Shown in pieces: positions 41,789 through 49,743 of a DNA stretch of 64,000 nucleotides. Within the stretch, counting starts at the first letter, position 1. Each line of letters opens with the position of its first letter. The position numbers and the translations under genes are program-made. The notes under the pieces are model-generated. The model did not search any database and was not told where the DNA came from. It saw nothing but the letters and a program-made list of their open reading frames with translations. Source of the stretch: Luteolibacter sp. LG18 (GTDB taxonomy: Bacteria > Verrucomicrobiota > Verrucomicrobiia > Verrucomicrobiales > Akkermansiaceae); contig NZ_AP024600.1 of NCBI RefSeq assembly GCF_036322585.1, forward strand, positions 5,456,001-5,520,000, read 5' to 3'.

Positions 41789-43123
41789 ATGAGGGACTAC
41801 AAGCAATTCGAAGTGCGGGCGACCGAGGGCGGCGATCTGTGGGCGGGCGATGGCTACGTGCAGAGCCAGCGAGGCGGGGCGCGGGTGCGGGTGGCGGATG
41901 ACGCGACGGAGATCTCGGGCATCGAGCAGCGGACGTTCCTGGGCGGCAGCGGCCGCAACGTGAGGCTGACCTCGCCGGATGCGACGGGCGCGCCGCACGG
42001 GATGTTTCGGGCAGTGTCGCCGATGTTGTTCGTGGGTCAGCTCAACGGGGCGTGGGAGCTGCGGTATGATGAGGAGGACGGGAGCGTGGAGCTGCACGAT
42101 GGTGTGGACGTGGTGGCGACGGCCGCCGCCGGGACGGTGCCGCTGGGCGGGCGGATCATGTGTGGCTCGCTGGCGACGGCGGGTGGCGATGGGGGCGGCG
42201 TCTACGAGGTCGAGTTGGGATCGGACACGGGGACGGTGGAACTCGTTTTCAATGCGTTCAGCGTGCCGGATCGATTCGTGGTGACGTGGGATGGGGTGGA
42301 TGTGATCGACACAGGCCTGCGGGGGGATGATGGGGACTACACGCCCGTGGGCGGTGGTGCGCCGGAAACCGTGGTGTGCGACGGGGTGGGTGCCGGAACG
42401 CTGAGCTTCAACAAGGCGGCCGCCACGCCGACCAAGGCGACCGTGACGGTGCTGTCTCCCTATGAGGGCACGGGTTGGGAGTTCGCGCTCGGGTGCCCAG
42501 GAGGCGGCAGCCCGCCCTTTCCGCCGAGCACGCTCCTGGACGACGGGGAGTTCACGCTGGTGGCGACGCCCTACGGGGAAACGACCTACTTCGGCGGCGA
42601 GCCGTTCGGTCTCGTGGCGCGGGTGGAGAAGGCGTATGTGGCCGCGACGCTGTTCCAGAAGGCGACGGTGAACCCGATGGCCGGGACGGTGCCGGGGCAG
42701 ACGTTCACAGCCGCCTCCCGGAGCGAATACCTGGGTGACACGGACGCGGCCTGGACGATCACGGTGGCGAGCGATGGCGTGGCCAGCATCAGCGACGGCA
42801 CGATCACGGTGGCAGCGCGGGCCAGCGGCCTGCCAGACGAGGCCGGAGGGGTCTACACGGCGACGGAGGACGGCGCGGCGGCCTACAACGACGGGGAGCC
42901 CTTTGACATCGTGGTGAGCCTGCTGGCGACACCGCCCAGGACGGGGCACGTCTACACGCTGATCACGGAGGGCTCGCCGGGAGAGGTCACGGCCGCCAAG
43001 GGGCCATTCCTGGCCCGCACGATGCCCGCGCCGAGCGCCCCGCACTATCCGCTGGAGCTGGCCGAGATCCTGGACGGGGGCACCGTGCTGCCGATCCGCG
43101 AGGGGGTCATTCCGTGGGGGTGA
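41789..43123 (+). CDS. Distal tail/fibre-like virion protein
   Basis: A 444-residue, Gly-rich beta protein; last gene of the phage. Parts such as GVYEVELGSDTGTVELVFNA and DRFVVTWDGVDVIDTGLRGD suggest a beta-sandwich or lectin-like module, followed by repeated units (EYLGDTDAAWTITVASDGVA). Likely a receptor-binding or tail-tip protein. No chaperone-type or assembly gene follows. Confidence 0.55.
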   Translation: MRDYKQFEVRATEGGDLWAGDGYVQSQRGGARVRVADDATEISGIEQRTFLGGSGRNVRLTSPDATGAPHGMFRAVSPMLFVGQLNGAWELRYDEEDGSVELHDGVDVVATAAAGTVPLGGRIMCGSLATAGGDGGGVYEVELGSDTGTVELVFNAFSVPDRFVVTWDGVDVIDTGLRGDDGDYTPVGGGAPETVVCDGVGAGTLSFNKAAATPTKATVTVLSPYEGTGWEFALGCPGGGSPPFPPSTLLDDGEFTLVATPYGETTYFGGEPFGLVARVEKAYVAATLFQKATVNPMAGTVPGQTFTAASRSEYLGDTDAAWTITVASDGVASISDGTITVAARASGLPDEAGGVYTATEDGAAAYNDGEPFDIVVSLLATPPRTGHVYTLITEGSPGEVTAAKGPFLARTMPAPSAPHYPLELAEILDGGTVLPIREGVIPWG

Positions 43124-43250
43124 GGACCGGCGGCCGCAACGGGTCGGCAGGGGCGTTGCAACGGGGTTGCCGGTGGCGGGAAACGGGGGCGAAACGGCCC
43201 GTTTTTCTCAACATCGCGGCAACTTTTCTCAAATGGGATGGCGAGTTACA
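43124..43250 (-). promoter_or_regulatory. Prophage right end with inverted transposase-site-like motifs
   Basis: 127 bp without a gene. TTTTTCTCAAC (43202-43212) and CTTTTCTCAAAT (43223-43234) are inverse copies of the left-end TTGAGAAAA motif. A TTGCAACGGGGTTGC stretch at about 43155 recalls the repeat between terminase and portal. The element ends GAGTTACA at 43250. Confidence 0.55.
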
Positions 43251-43255
43251 CTGTC
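43251..43255 (+). other. Right copy of 5-bp target-site duplication (CTGTC)
   Basis: Directly follows the CA end of the prophage and equals 6635-6639. Joining the flanks at one copy restores a site in which GCGGTTC and GAACCGC form a stem around the insertion point. Confidence 0.8.
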
Positions 43256-43320
43256 ACGGAAGAACCGCGATCCACCCGCCAGCTCCTTCGCTGCTCTGAT
43301 TCGTTTCGGCCTCTTCCCGC

Positions 43321-43348
43321 TCACAAGTTGAAAACTTGTGCTACTTCC
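43321..43348 (-). repeat. REPIN-like element, copy 1, right arm
   Basis: CACAAGTTGAAAACTTGTG hairpin followed by CTACTT, the inverse of the left arm at 6595-6620. The ATG of the next gene lies 2 bp away. Confidence 0.75.
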
Positions 43349-43350
43349 GA

Positions 43351-44139
43351 ATGTCCCCCACCACCGCCGCGCTCAGCACCCTGGCCGTCGTCCTCGCGGT
43401 GGCGCTCCTCGTCGCCCGCCGCATGGAACTGCTGGCCCCGCGCGCCCGGCGGAAATGGCGGCTCGGCGTCGCCATCACCCTCTCCATCCTCTGCCTCCCC
43501 GGCCTCTGGTTCAGCGTCTACTACCTGCACCTCCTGCCGGAAGCCCCGCTCCTCTACGACCTCCGCTCCCAGCCGCTCTCCGAATGGTGGCTCGCCCTCT
43601 TCCTCCCCGCCGCCGTGGCGTGGAGCGCCTTCATTCCTCGGCCCGTGGCGGTCATCGGCTACGCCCTCGCCGTCACCGCGATGCTGCCGCCCTTCCTCAA
43701 GCCGCTCCTGAAGCCGCTTGAGCTATCCCGGCTCACCGACCAGTGGAACGGCGACGCCTGCCTGCAATCGACCGAGTCCACCTGCGGCCCCGCCAGCGCC
43801 GCCACCGTGCTGCGCTTCCTGGGCGACACCCGTGCCACGGAGAAAGATCTCGCCCGCCGCTCCTGGTCCACCGCCAGCGGCACCGAGGCCTGGCACCTCG
43901 CCCGCACCCTGCGCCGCCGCGGCCGCACCGTCGATTTCGAGTTCCACGGCCTGCCCCCCGCCGACCACCTGCCCGGCATCATGGGCATGAGCATCGTCGG
44001 CAACGGCCATTTCGTCGCCCTCCTGAAATGCGAGGGCGACCAATGGACCATCGCCGATCCCCTCGTCGGCATCGAGACCCTCAGCCGCCACGACCTGGAG
44101 AAACGCGAGATCTCCCCCTTCTTCATGCGCATCCGGTGA
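43351..44139 (+). CDS. Membrane protein with C39-like cysteine peptidase domain
   Basis: A 262-residue protein from the ATG at 43351. Residues 1-120 carry about four hydrophobic segments. The C-terminal domain has the C39 pattern: QSTESTCGPASAATVLRFLG (active Cys with the TCGP.S..T.L motif), the His in GNGHFVALL, and ADP. C39 peptidases cut Gly-Gly leader peptides, often with an ABC exporter, but no exporter is adjacent. The domain should face the periplasm or cytoplasm depending on helix count. It may process a secreted peptide. Confidence 0.75.
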   Translation: MSPTTAALSTLAVVLAVALLVARRMELLAPRARRKWRLGVAITLSILCLPGLWFSVYYLHLLPEAPLLYDLRSQPLSEWWLALFLPAAVAWSAFIPRPVAVIGYALAVTAMLPPFLKPLLKPLELSRLTDQWNGDACLQSTESTCGPASAATVLRFLGDTRATEKDLARRSWSTASGTEAWHLARTLRRRGRTVDFEFHGLPPADHLPGIMGMSIVGNGHFVALLKCEGDQWTIADPLVGIETLSRHDLEKREISPFFMRIR

Positions 44140-44148
44140 GCCTCTCCC

Positions 44149-44198
44149 AAGGAGTTGAGGCTTTAGCCGAGGAGGGTCTTCAGAGGGGGGCGGAGGCT
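44149..44198 (+). repeat. Dispersed repeat family A, copy 2
   Basis: Begins AGGAGTTGAGGCTTTAGCCG, then AGGAGGGTCTTCAGAGG and a GGGGCGGAGGCT end. The inverted copy 3 lies 128 bp on. Between them is a 128-bp stretch with no gene. Confidence 0.75.
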
Positions 44199-44326
44199 AG
44201 AGAGAAGTTTGCTGGTGTTCAGTTTTCAGTTTTCAGGAAGAGAAGACCAGTTTCTCCCCATCCATCCATCGGCCTCCAGCTCTTCCCTTTTGCGCTTCTT
44301 GCGCCTTTTGCGGCTAAAATCTCCAG

Positions 44327-44373
44327 AGCCTCCGCCCCCCTGAAGACCCTCCTCGGCTAAAGCCTCAACTCCT
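44327..44373 (-). repeat. Dispersed repeat family A, copy 3 (inverted)
   Basis: Reverse complement of 44149-44198, with few differences. The pair forms a large inverted repeat that fills the gap between two convergent genes. Confidence 0.75.
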
Positions 44374-44382
44374 GGTCACACA

Positions 44383-44415
44383 AAAAGCCGTCCGCGTTTC
44401 CACGGACGGCTTCTT
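44383..44415 (-). terminator. Rho-independent terminator of rpoA-rplQ
   Basis: AAGCCGTCCG and CGGACGGCTT form a stem around a short loop, with a T-run when read on the minus strand. It lies 33 bp after the rplQ stop. Confidence 0.85.
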
Positions 44416-44447
44416 GAAATCGGATCGGGCGGTGAAGCCCGGGAACC

Positions 44448-44858
44448 TTACTCGGCCTTGGCGGCTTCGGCCGGCTCGGCGGCGACAGCCTCAGCGGCGA
44501 CCGGAGCGTCCACCCACTCGATGAAGCCCATCGGAGCGGCATCGGACGTGCGGACACCGAGCTTCGTGATGCGGGTGTAGCCACCCTGGCGGTCCTTGGA
44601 AGCCGGAGCGACTTCATCGAACAGCTTCTTCACGGCGTCCTTCTGGCGCAGGAACGCCAGGGCGACGCGGCGGGCGTGGAGGTCTCCACGCTTGCCAAGG
44701 GTGATCATTTTCTCAGCCACCGGGCGCAGGGCCTTGGCCTTGCCGAGGGTGGTCTTGATGCGGCCGTGCTCGATCAGGCTGCACGCGAGGTTCGCGAGGA
44801 GCGAGCGGCGGTGTGCGGCGGTGCGCTTGAGCTTGGTGGTGTTGCGGCGATGTCTCAT
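44448..44858 (-). CDS. rplQ: Ribosomal protein bL17
   Basis: A 136-residue 50S subunit protein. The N-terminus ([20 protein letters not shown]) and the [18 protein letters not shown] C-terminal part are diagnostic. An Ala/Glu-rich tail of ~20 residues follows the conserved part. It lies 37 bp downstream of rpoA, as in most bacteria. Confidence 0.96.
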   Translation of the reverse strand: MRHRRNTTKLKRTAAHRRSLLANLACSLIEHGRIKTTLGKAKALRPVAEKMITLGKRGDLHARRVALAFLRQKDAVKKLFDEVAPASKDRQGGYTRITKLGVRTSDAAPMGFIEWVDAPVAAEAVAAEPAEAAKAE

Positions 44859-44895
44859 CGGGTGCTCCCTTTCTAATTAAAATACGGTTTGAAAA

Positions 44896-45975
44896 TCAGT
44901 CGTCGAGGTTCTGGGCGATCAGGTCGGCAAGACCCACCGGGGCCTCTTCCTCCACGCCGAGGCGCGGGGCGCGCGCCGAAGCGCTCGGGCCGGTGAGGAG
45001 CGACGGATCGAAGGACATGCCGAGGCCGAGGCCGAGTTCGACAAGCTTGTCCTTGATCTCGTTGAGCGACTTCTTGCCGAAGTTGCGGTACTTGAGCATT
45101 TCCGCCTCCGTCTTCATCGCGAGCTGGCCCACGGACGTGATGTTGGCGTTGTTGAGGCAGTTGGCGGCGCGGACCGAAAGCTCGATCTCGTTGACCGACA
45201 TGTTGAGCAGCTTCTTCAGCGCGGCGTTCTCCTCGCTGGACTCCATCGGAGCCTCTTCGAAGTCCACGGCGTTCTCGTCGTAGTTGACGAACACGTCGAG
45301 GTGGTGGCGGAGGATCGCGGAAGCCTGCAGGAGGGCGTCCTGCGGGGTGATGCGGCCGTCCGTCCAGATGTCGAGCACCAGCTTGTCGTAGTCGGTCATC
45401 TGGCCGACGCGGGTGGTGTCGACCGCGTACTTCACGCGGGTCACCGGGGAGAAGATCGAGTCGATGGCGATCACGCCGATCGGCTGGTCCTTGCGCTTGT
45501 TCTCGTCACCGGTGGAGAAACCACGGCCGACGCGGACTTCGAACTCGCAGTCGAACTTCACCTTCTTGTCGAGGGTGCAGATCACCTGGTCCTTGTTGAC
45601 GACTTCGAACACGTGGTCGCCCTGGATGTCACCGGCGGTGACGACGCCTTCCTTCTCGATCTTGATCGAGAGGATGCGGGAGTCCTTGTCGTGGTGAAGG
45701 AACTTCACCTTCTTGAGATTGAGAATGATGTCCGTGACATCTTCCACCACGCCCGGGAGGCTGGAGAACTCGTGCTGCACGCCCGCGATGCGGACGGAGG
45801 TGATGGCGGCGCCTTCGAGGGAGGACAGGAGGACGCGGCGGAGCGAGTTGCCGAGGGTGTGGCCGTAGCCGCGCTCGAAAGGTTCGGCGCTGAACTGGGC
45901 GTAAACGTCGGTGGCGGTGTCCTCGTTGCGGACGAGGCGGTTCGGGATCTCGAATCGAGACAGTTTAACGGACAT
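44896..45975 (-). CDS. rpoA: RNA polymerase alpha subunit
   Basis: A 359-residue subunit that assembles RNA polymerase and binds UP elements and activators. The ATG at 45975 (MSVKLSRFEI) follows an in-frame extension without conservation. The N-terminal domain has FERGYGHTLGNSLRRVLLSS; the C-terminal domain has LSVRAANCLNNANI, and FGKKSLNEIKDKL. A tail of ~40 residues follows the C-terminal domain. It is co-transcribed with rplQ; the usual rpsM-rpsK-rpsD genes are not upstream. Confidence 0.97.
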   Translation of the reverse strand: MSVKLSRFEIPNRLVRNEDTATDVYAQFSAEPFERGYGHTLGNSLRRVLLSSLEGAAITSVRIAGVQHEFSSLPGVVEDVTDIILNLKKVKFLHHDKDSRILSIKIEKEGVVTAGDIQGDHVFEVVNKDQVICTLDKKVKFDCEFEVRVGRGFSTGDENKRKDQPIGVIAIDSIFSPVTRVKYAVDTTRVGQMTDYDKLVLDIWTDGRITPQDALLQASAILRHHLDVFVNYDENAVDFEEAPMESSEENAALKKLLNMSVNEIELSVRAANCLNNANITSVGQLAMKTEAEMLKYRNFGKKSLNEIKDKLVELGLGLGMSFDPSLLTGPSASARAPRLGVEEEAPVGLADLIAQNLDD

Positions 45976-46147
45976 GGTATCAATGGATTGCCGGGTTGCC
46001 CTCCTTGCGAGCGATGACCTTTCCATGCGGAAAAGACAGGAGGACCAACGGCGGGTTCAAGGCTCGCGGGGGCGGGACTAAATCGGATCAAATCGCGCTT
46101 GCAAAGCTTTTTTTCCCGGTTTTGGGAGCTCCGCCGGGCCAAAACCC

Positions 46148-46603
46148 TCAAACCGCCGCCGCCTCCCCTCTTCTCCTCCGGTCGAAACGCGCGATTCGGA
46201 CCACCCAAACCAGCGCCGCAGCCACCGGCACCGGCCACAGCGGCACCGTAACGAAGAAGGGAGAGCCCCCCACCCGCCATCCCGGCGGATCGAAACGCAC
46301 GATCGTCCCCTCCCGCCCCGGAAGCCCCGGCAGGAAGCGGAGCCCGGGGGCCCACACCACGGCCCTCCCGCGATTTCCCCACCACCAGCGCACCCATCCA
46401 GCCCGGAAACACCCGTGCTCAATCATCACCGAAACACCTTCCTCGGCGACCGTTGAGGCACCCGAAGGCGAAGGCCGCGAAAAATCCACCAGCACGCTCG
46501 CAAGCCCGGACGACAGCCAGAGCCCCATCAGCACCAACCAACGGGTCAAGCCCTTCCAGAACCAACGTTGGCGGTACACGGGAGACTCCGGGAAGCGATC
46601 CAT
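46148..46603 (-). CDS. Hypothetical membrane protein
   Basis: A 151-residue protein from the ATG at 46603. Two membrane helices: one near the N-terminus (LVLMGLWLSSGLASVLVDF) and one at the C-terminus (VPLWPVPVAAALVWVVRIAR) followed by an Arg-rich tail. Between them lies a Trp/Gly-rich outside loop. Such two-helix proteins with the final VPLW segment recur in Verrucomicrobiota without assigned function. It lies upstream of rpoA on the same strand. Confidence 0.6.
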   Translation of the reverse strand: MDRFPESPVYRQRWFWKGLTRWLVLMGLWLSSGLASVLVDFSRPSPSGASTVAEEGVSVMIEHGCFRAGWVRWWWGNRGRAVVWAPGLRFLPGLPGREGTIVRFDPPGWRVGGSPFFVTVPLWPVPVAAALVWVVRIARFDRRRRGEAAAV

Positions 46604-46737
46604 GGCATGAGAGAAACCCCGCCTCGGGGCATTTCCGTCTATCCCCGGATCTCCCTTCACAAGCCCACCGCACGGGTGGATTTACGCAGCCCGCCGGTTG
46701 GATCGAATAACATTCCGCCGCCCTCCGTCCACCGCCT

Positions 46738-47124
46738 GTGAACCCGCGATCCGGCCCTACCTCCAGCGAGTGGAAAATTTCCGATAGAATCGAACAAATT
46801 CGGGATGGAATTTCTGCCAAAACCGAGCAACAGTTAGGAGTGAAGACTCACGTACTAAGCACGATGAGATCGAAGCGAAATCTCACCCGTTTCACGTACG
46901 AGCACACCGCCTTCCAAGGATGGCGTCTGTGCCTCAGCCGTGGCGGGACCACGTTCACACGCTACTTCTCCGACAAGCACTACGGAGGCGGACGGAAGTC
47001 GCTCGACGCGGCTGAAGCTGCCCTCGAAGAGCTCAAAACCCTGTTGGAGGGCTCGAAGAAAGTGAACGGCAAACTCATGCCGTCCACGATCCGCAAAGCC
47101 GAAAAGCTGCTCATGGAGCACTGA
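46738..47124 (+). CDS. AP2/ERF-like domain protein
   Basis: A frame of up to 128 residues from a GTG at 46738; an in-frame ATG at 46864 gives 86 residues and covers the recognisable part. The segment FQGWRLCLSRGGTTFTRYFS, then DKHYGGGRKSLDAAEAALEE, follows the AP2 pattern (GW.V...R.GK....F....YGG...A...A). AP2 domains bind DNA and occur in bacterial homing endonucleases and phage proteins. Here it stands alone. The first 40 residues have weak codon bias. Role unknown. Confidence 0.6.
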   Translation: MNPRSGPTSSEWKISDRIEQIRDGISAKTEQQLGVKTHVLSTMRSKRNLTRFTYEHTAFQGWRLCLSRGGTTFTRYFSDKHYGGGRKSLDAAEAALEELKTLLEGSKKVNGKLMPSTIRKAEKLLMEH

Positions 47125-47175
47125 GGTGCTCGATGAACAGTTGCGCGTAGGAGCGGTTTCGCTTTGTTGGAGGCC

Positions 47176-48594
47176 ATGGCTTCCGACACTCCCCCGGTCG
47201 TACATTGGTTCAGGCGCGATTTCCGCATCGCGGACAACCGCGCGCTGCATGCCGCCACGACCGCCGGACTGCCGGTAGTCCCGGTCTACATTCTCAGCGG
47301 TTGGAAAAAACGGCACCATTGGACGGGGCCGAAAAGGCAGCACTTTTTGTGCCGCTCGCTCGGGTCCCTGTCCAAGAACCTCGGGACGATCGGCGGCACG
47401 CTGGTCGTCCGCCAGGGGGACGCGGTCGCCGAGCTCCGCCAGATCCTCCGGGAAACCAAGGCCAGCGCCTTGTATTTCAACGAGGACCCGGACCCGTTTG
47501 GCAAAAAAACGGAGGCGGAGGTCCGGAAGCTGTGCGGCGAACTGGGCGTGGAATGCCACTCCTTCCACGATGCCACGCTGCACGCGCCGGACGAGGTGCT
47601 CACCCAAGGCGGACAGCCCTACCGCGTCTTCACCCCCTACAGCCGGAACTGGCTGAACCTGGAGAAGCCCGCGCCGCTGCCGGTTGCGAAAAAGATCACC
47701 ACCCCGGGCGGCTTGGAATCCCTGCCCCTGCCCACCGTCGCGGTGTGGGACATGGACGAGCCGGAGGGCGATTTCGTGGAAGCCGGGGAAAGGGCTGCCA
47801 GGGAACGCTTGAAGCGGGCACTTGAAGCGAAGGTTGGCCACTACCAGGCGCTGCGGGATTTCCCGGCGGAGGAGGCCACCTCGCGCATCTCCCAGGACCT
47901 GCGCTTCGGCCTGATCTCGATCCGCACCGTGTATGCGAAATGCGCCGAGGCCATGGCTGGCACCCGCGGCAAGGTCCGGGAAGGCTTCGAGACCTTCATC
48001 AAGGAACTGGCGTGGCGGGAATTCTACTTCGCCATCCTCCACCACTACCCGGAGGTGCTGGACCATGAGTTCAATCCCGAGTGGCGCGGACTGTGGTGGG
48101 CCGAGCCGGACGGGAAGTTCGAGGCGTGGCAGCAGGGCCGCACCGGTTTCCCGATCGTGGACGCCGGCATGCGCCAGCTCCTGCACGCCGGTTTCATGCA
48201 CAACCGCGTGCGGATGATCACCGCCATGTTCCTCACCAAGGACCTGCACCTCGATTGGAAACTCGGCGAGTCGTGGTTCCTCCAGCACCTCATCGACGGC
48301 GAGATCGCCTCCAACAACGGCGGCTGGCAATGGTCCGCCGGCACCGGTGCCGATGCCGCCCCCTACTTCCGCATCCAGAACCCGTGGTCGCAGACGAAAC
48401 GCTACGACCCGGAGGGCAAATACATCCGGAAATGGGTGCCGGAACTGGCGAACGTCCCGACCGCCCGGCTGATGGAGCCGCCCAAGGACGGCCGCCCGAT
48501 CGCCGCGGGCTACCCGCTTCCCATCGTCGACCACCACGCCGAGCGCGACCGCACCCTGGCGATCTTCAAGAAGCACAAGGAGCAGAGGACATAG
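47176..48594 (+). CDS. phrB: Deoxyribodipyrimidine photolyase
   Basis: A 472-residue flavoprotein that splits UV-induced cyclobutane dimers with blue light. The ATG at 47176 gives the usual start (VVHWFRRDFRIADNRALHAA). The FAD-binding domain has the family motifs ELAWREFYFAILHHYPEV, GRTGFPIVDAGMRQLLHAGF, MHNRVRM and ASNNGGWQWSAGTGADAAPY. The Trp electron-transfer chain is consistent. The stop codon lies inside the left arm of a REPIN-like element. Confidence 0.95.
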   Translation: MASDTPPVVHWFRRDFRIADNRALHAATTAGLPVVPVYILSGWKKRHHWTGPKRQHFLCRSLGSLSKNLGTIGGTLVVRQGDAVAELRQILRETKASALYFNEDPDPFGKKTEAEVRKLCGELGVECHSFHDATLHAPDEVLTQGGQPYRVFTPYSRNWLNLEKPAPLPVAKKITTPGGLESLPLPTVAVWDMDEPEGDFVEAGERAARERLKRALEAKVGHYQALRDFPAEEATSRISQDLRFGLISIRTVYAKCAEAMAGTRGKVREGFETFIKELAWREFYFAILHHYPEVLDHEFNPEWRGLWWAEPDGKFEAWQQGRTGFPIVDAGMRQLLHAGFMHNRVRMITAMFLTKDLHLDWKLGESWFLQHLIDGEIASNNGGWQWSAGTGADAAPYFRIQNPWSQTKRYDPEGKYIRKWVPELANVPTARLMEPPKDGRPIAAGYPLPIVDHHAERDRTLAIFKKHKEQRT

Positions 48595-48753
48595 TAGCGC
48601 AAGTTTCCAACTTGCGAGCGGGAGCGGCCCGCCTGGCCGCCAATGCACGCCCTATCCCAATCAAGCCCCGAACAGTGGTCCACCGGGAGCTTGTCGCGCG
48701 TTCACACGCCCAACAAGCCATCCCCATGCGCAAGTTAAAAACTTACGCTACTT
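48593..48753. repeat. REPIN-like element, copy 2 (intact pair)
   Basis: Left arm AGTAGCGCAAGTTTCC with an AACTTGCG hairpin return, right arm GCGCAAGTTAAAAACTTACG with CTACTT, about 100 bp apart and inverted. The TAG stop of phrB (48592-48594) and the TAG stop of the facing protease gene (48748-48750) both fall at or in the arms. It is the intact relative of the copy split by the prophage. Confidence 0.75.
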
Positions 48754-49743
48754 CCCCGCGTCCTTCACCAGCTTCTCCGCGAGGGTCTTCAGCTCGGACA
48801 CCGGGATGGCGAAACTCTGCGCGCGGTCGGCGCGGGCGATGTTCATGCCCACGCAGCGGCCATCGAGATCGAGCAAGGGACCGCCCACCGAATCCTTCCG
48901 GCCGAGGATGTCGTGCTGGATCACCTTCGGGAAACCGGTGCGGCGCTGCGAATACTCGCCGCTCATCTCGTCGTTGCGGGTCTTCTCCTCGTACATCTCC
49001 CCACGCGCGGCGAGGCGAACCTCGATGGTCTCCTCCTTGCCATTCCGGCGGAAAGTCACCTTCACGGTGGAGCCCGCCTTCTTCTCCTTCAGCGCGGCCA
49101 TCAGGTCCTCGGACTTGGTGATCTTCTTGCCATCGATCGCCACCAGCACATCCCCCTTCTGGAGGCCGGCCTCGTGCGCGCCACTGTGTTCGTTCACATC
49201 CGCCACCTCGGCCTTCGACTTCTCCTTGATCACCACGCCCAGGGCGGCCCCGCCGCTGGCCTGGATCTCGCGGGGCTTCGCGCTGATGATGCCGGGCAGC
49301 GCGCGGCGGCGCGTCAGGCTGGTGGCTCCGTTCGCCACCACCCACGTGCCCTGCGGCACATCGGCCTCGGTGGCGTAGACCACGGGCTTCAGGCCCTGGG
49401 CATCGATCTTCACCAGCGCCACATCCCAGATCGCGTCCACCGCCACGACGCGGGCGTCGTATTTGGTGGCATCCACGATCACGGTCAGGCTGGCCACGTT
49501 CTGGATCTCGCTGGCCTTGCTCAGGATGTAGCCATCGGCGGACACCACGGTGCCGTAGGCGATGTCCTTGCGGCCGTCCCGCATCACCGCGCTGCTGGTC
49601 TGGAGCACCTGGCGCGCGGGTTCGAAGGCGGCCACCACGGCATCCCCGTTCTTGCGGAAATCGGATTCGAGGTTCTGGGCGGCGTGGGAAGCGGTCGCGA
49701 GCGCACCGAAACAGATCGCGCGGAAAAGGAGCTTAGCGTTCAC
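48748..49743 (-). CDS. HtrA-like PDZ protein with degenerate trypsin-like active site
   Basis: A 331-residue exported protein from a GTG at 49743 (signal sequence LLFRAICFGALATASHA). The trypsin-like domain keeps the strand pattern (YGTVVSADGYILSKASEI; the Asp in DAIWDVALVKI), but the His region that reads TAAH in active proteases is LSKASE here, and the Ser region reads RKDSVGGPL in place of GDSGGP. A PDZ domain follows (EAGLQKGDVLVAIDGKKI). It is coupled with the intact protease upstream by an 11-bp overlap. It is likely a non-catalytic partner or regulator. Confidence 0.8.
   Translation of the reverse strand: MNAKLLFRAICFGALATASHAAQNLESDFRKNGDAVVAAFEPARQVLQTSSAVMRDGRKDIAYGTVVSADGYILSKASEIQNVASLTVIVDATKYDARVVAVDAIWDVALVKIDAQGLKPVVYATEADVPQGTWVVANGATSLTRRRALPGIISAKPREIQASGGAALGVVIKEKSKAEVADVNEHSGAHEAGLQKGDVLVAIDGKKITKSEDLMAALKEKKAGSTVKVTFRRNGKEETIEVRLAARGEMYEEKTRNDEMSGEYSQRRTGFPKVIQHDILGRKDSVGGPLLDLDGRCVGMNIARADRAQSFAIPVSELKTLAEKLVKDAGK

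Larger units (their letters stand above)
6640..43250. mobile_element. Complete Mu-like transposable prophage, 36,611 bp
   Basis: The element opens with TGATCCCTGCCATGGGAG and closes, read on the other strand, with TGTAACTCGCCATCCCAT; both continue into TTGAGAAA, giving an imperfect 26-bp terminal inverted repeat (about 16 matches). It is bracketed by CTGTC duplications. Inside are MuA-type transposase, MuB-type ATPase, Gam, gp27-like and large terminase, a Mu-gp29-type portal, I-type protease, capsid, gp36-like protein, tape measure and lysis genes, all apparently intact. The length is close to that of Mu (about 37 kb). No sheath or Mu-type tail gene is seen, so the virion is probably a siphovirus like the transposable Pseudomonas phages B3/D3112. 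All genes are open, so it may be inducible; that is an inference. Confidence 0.9.
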
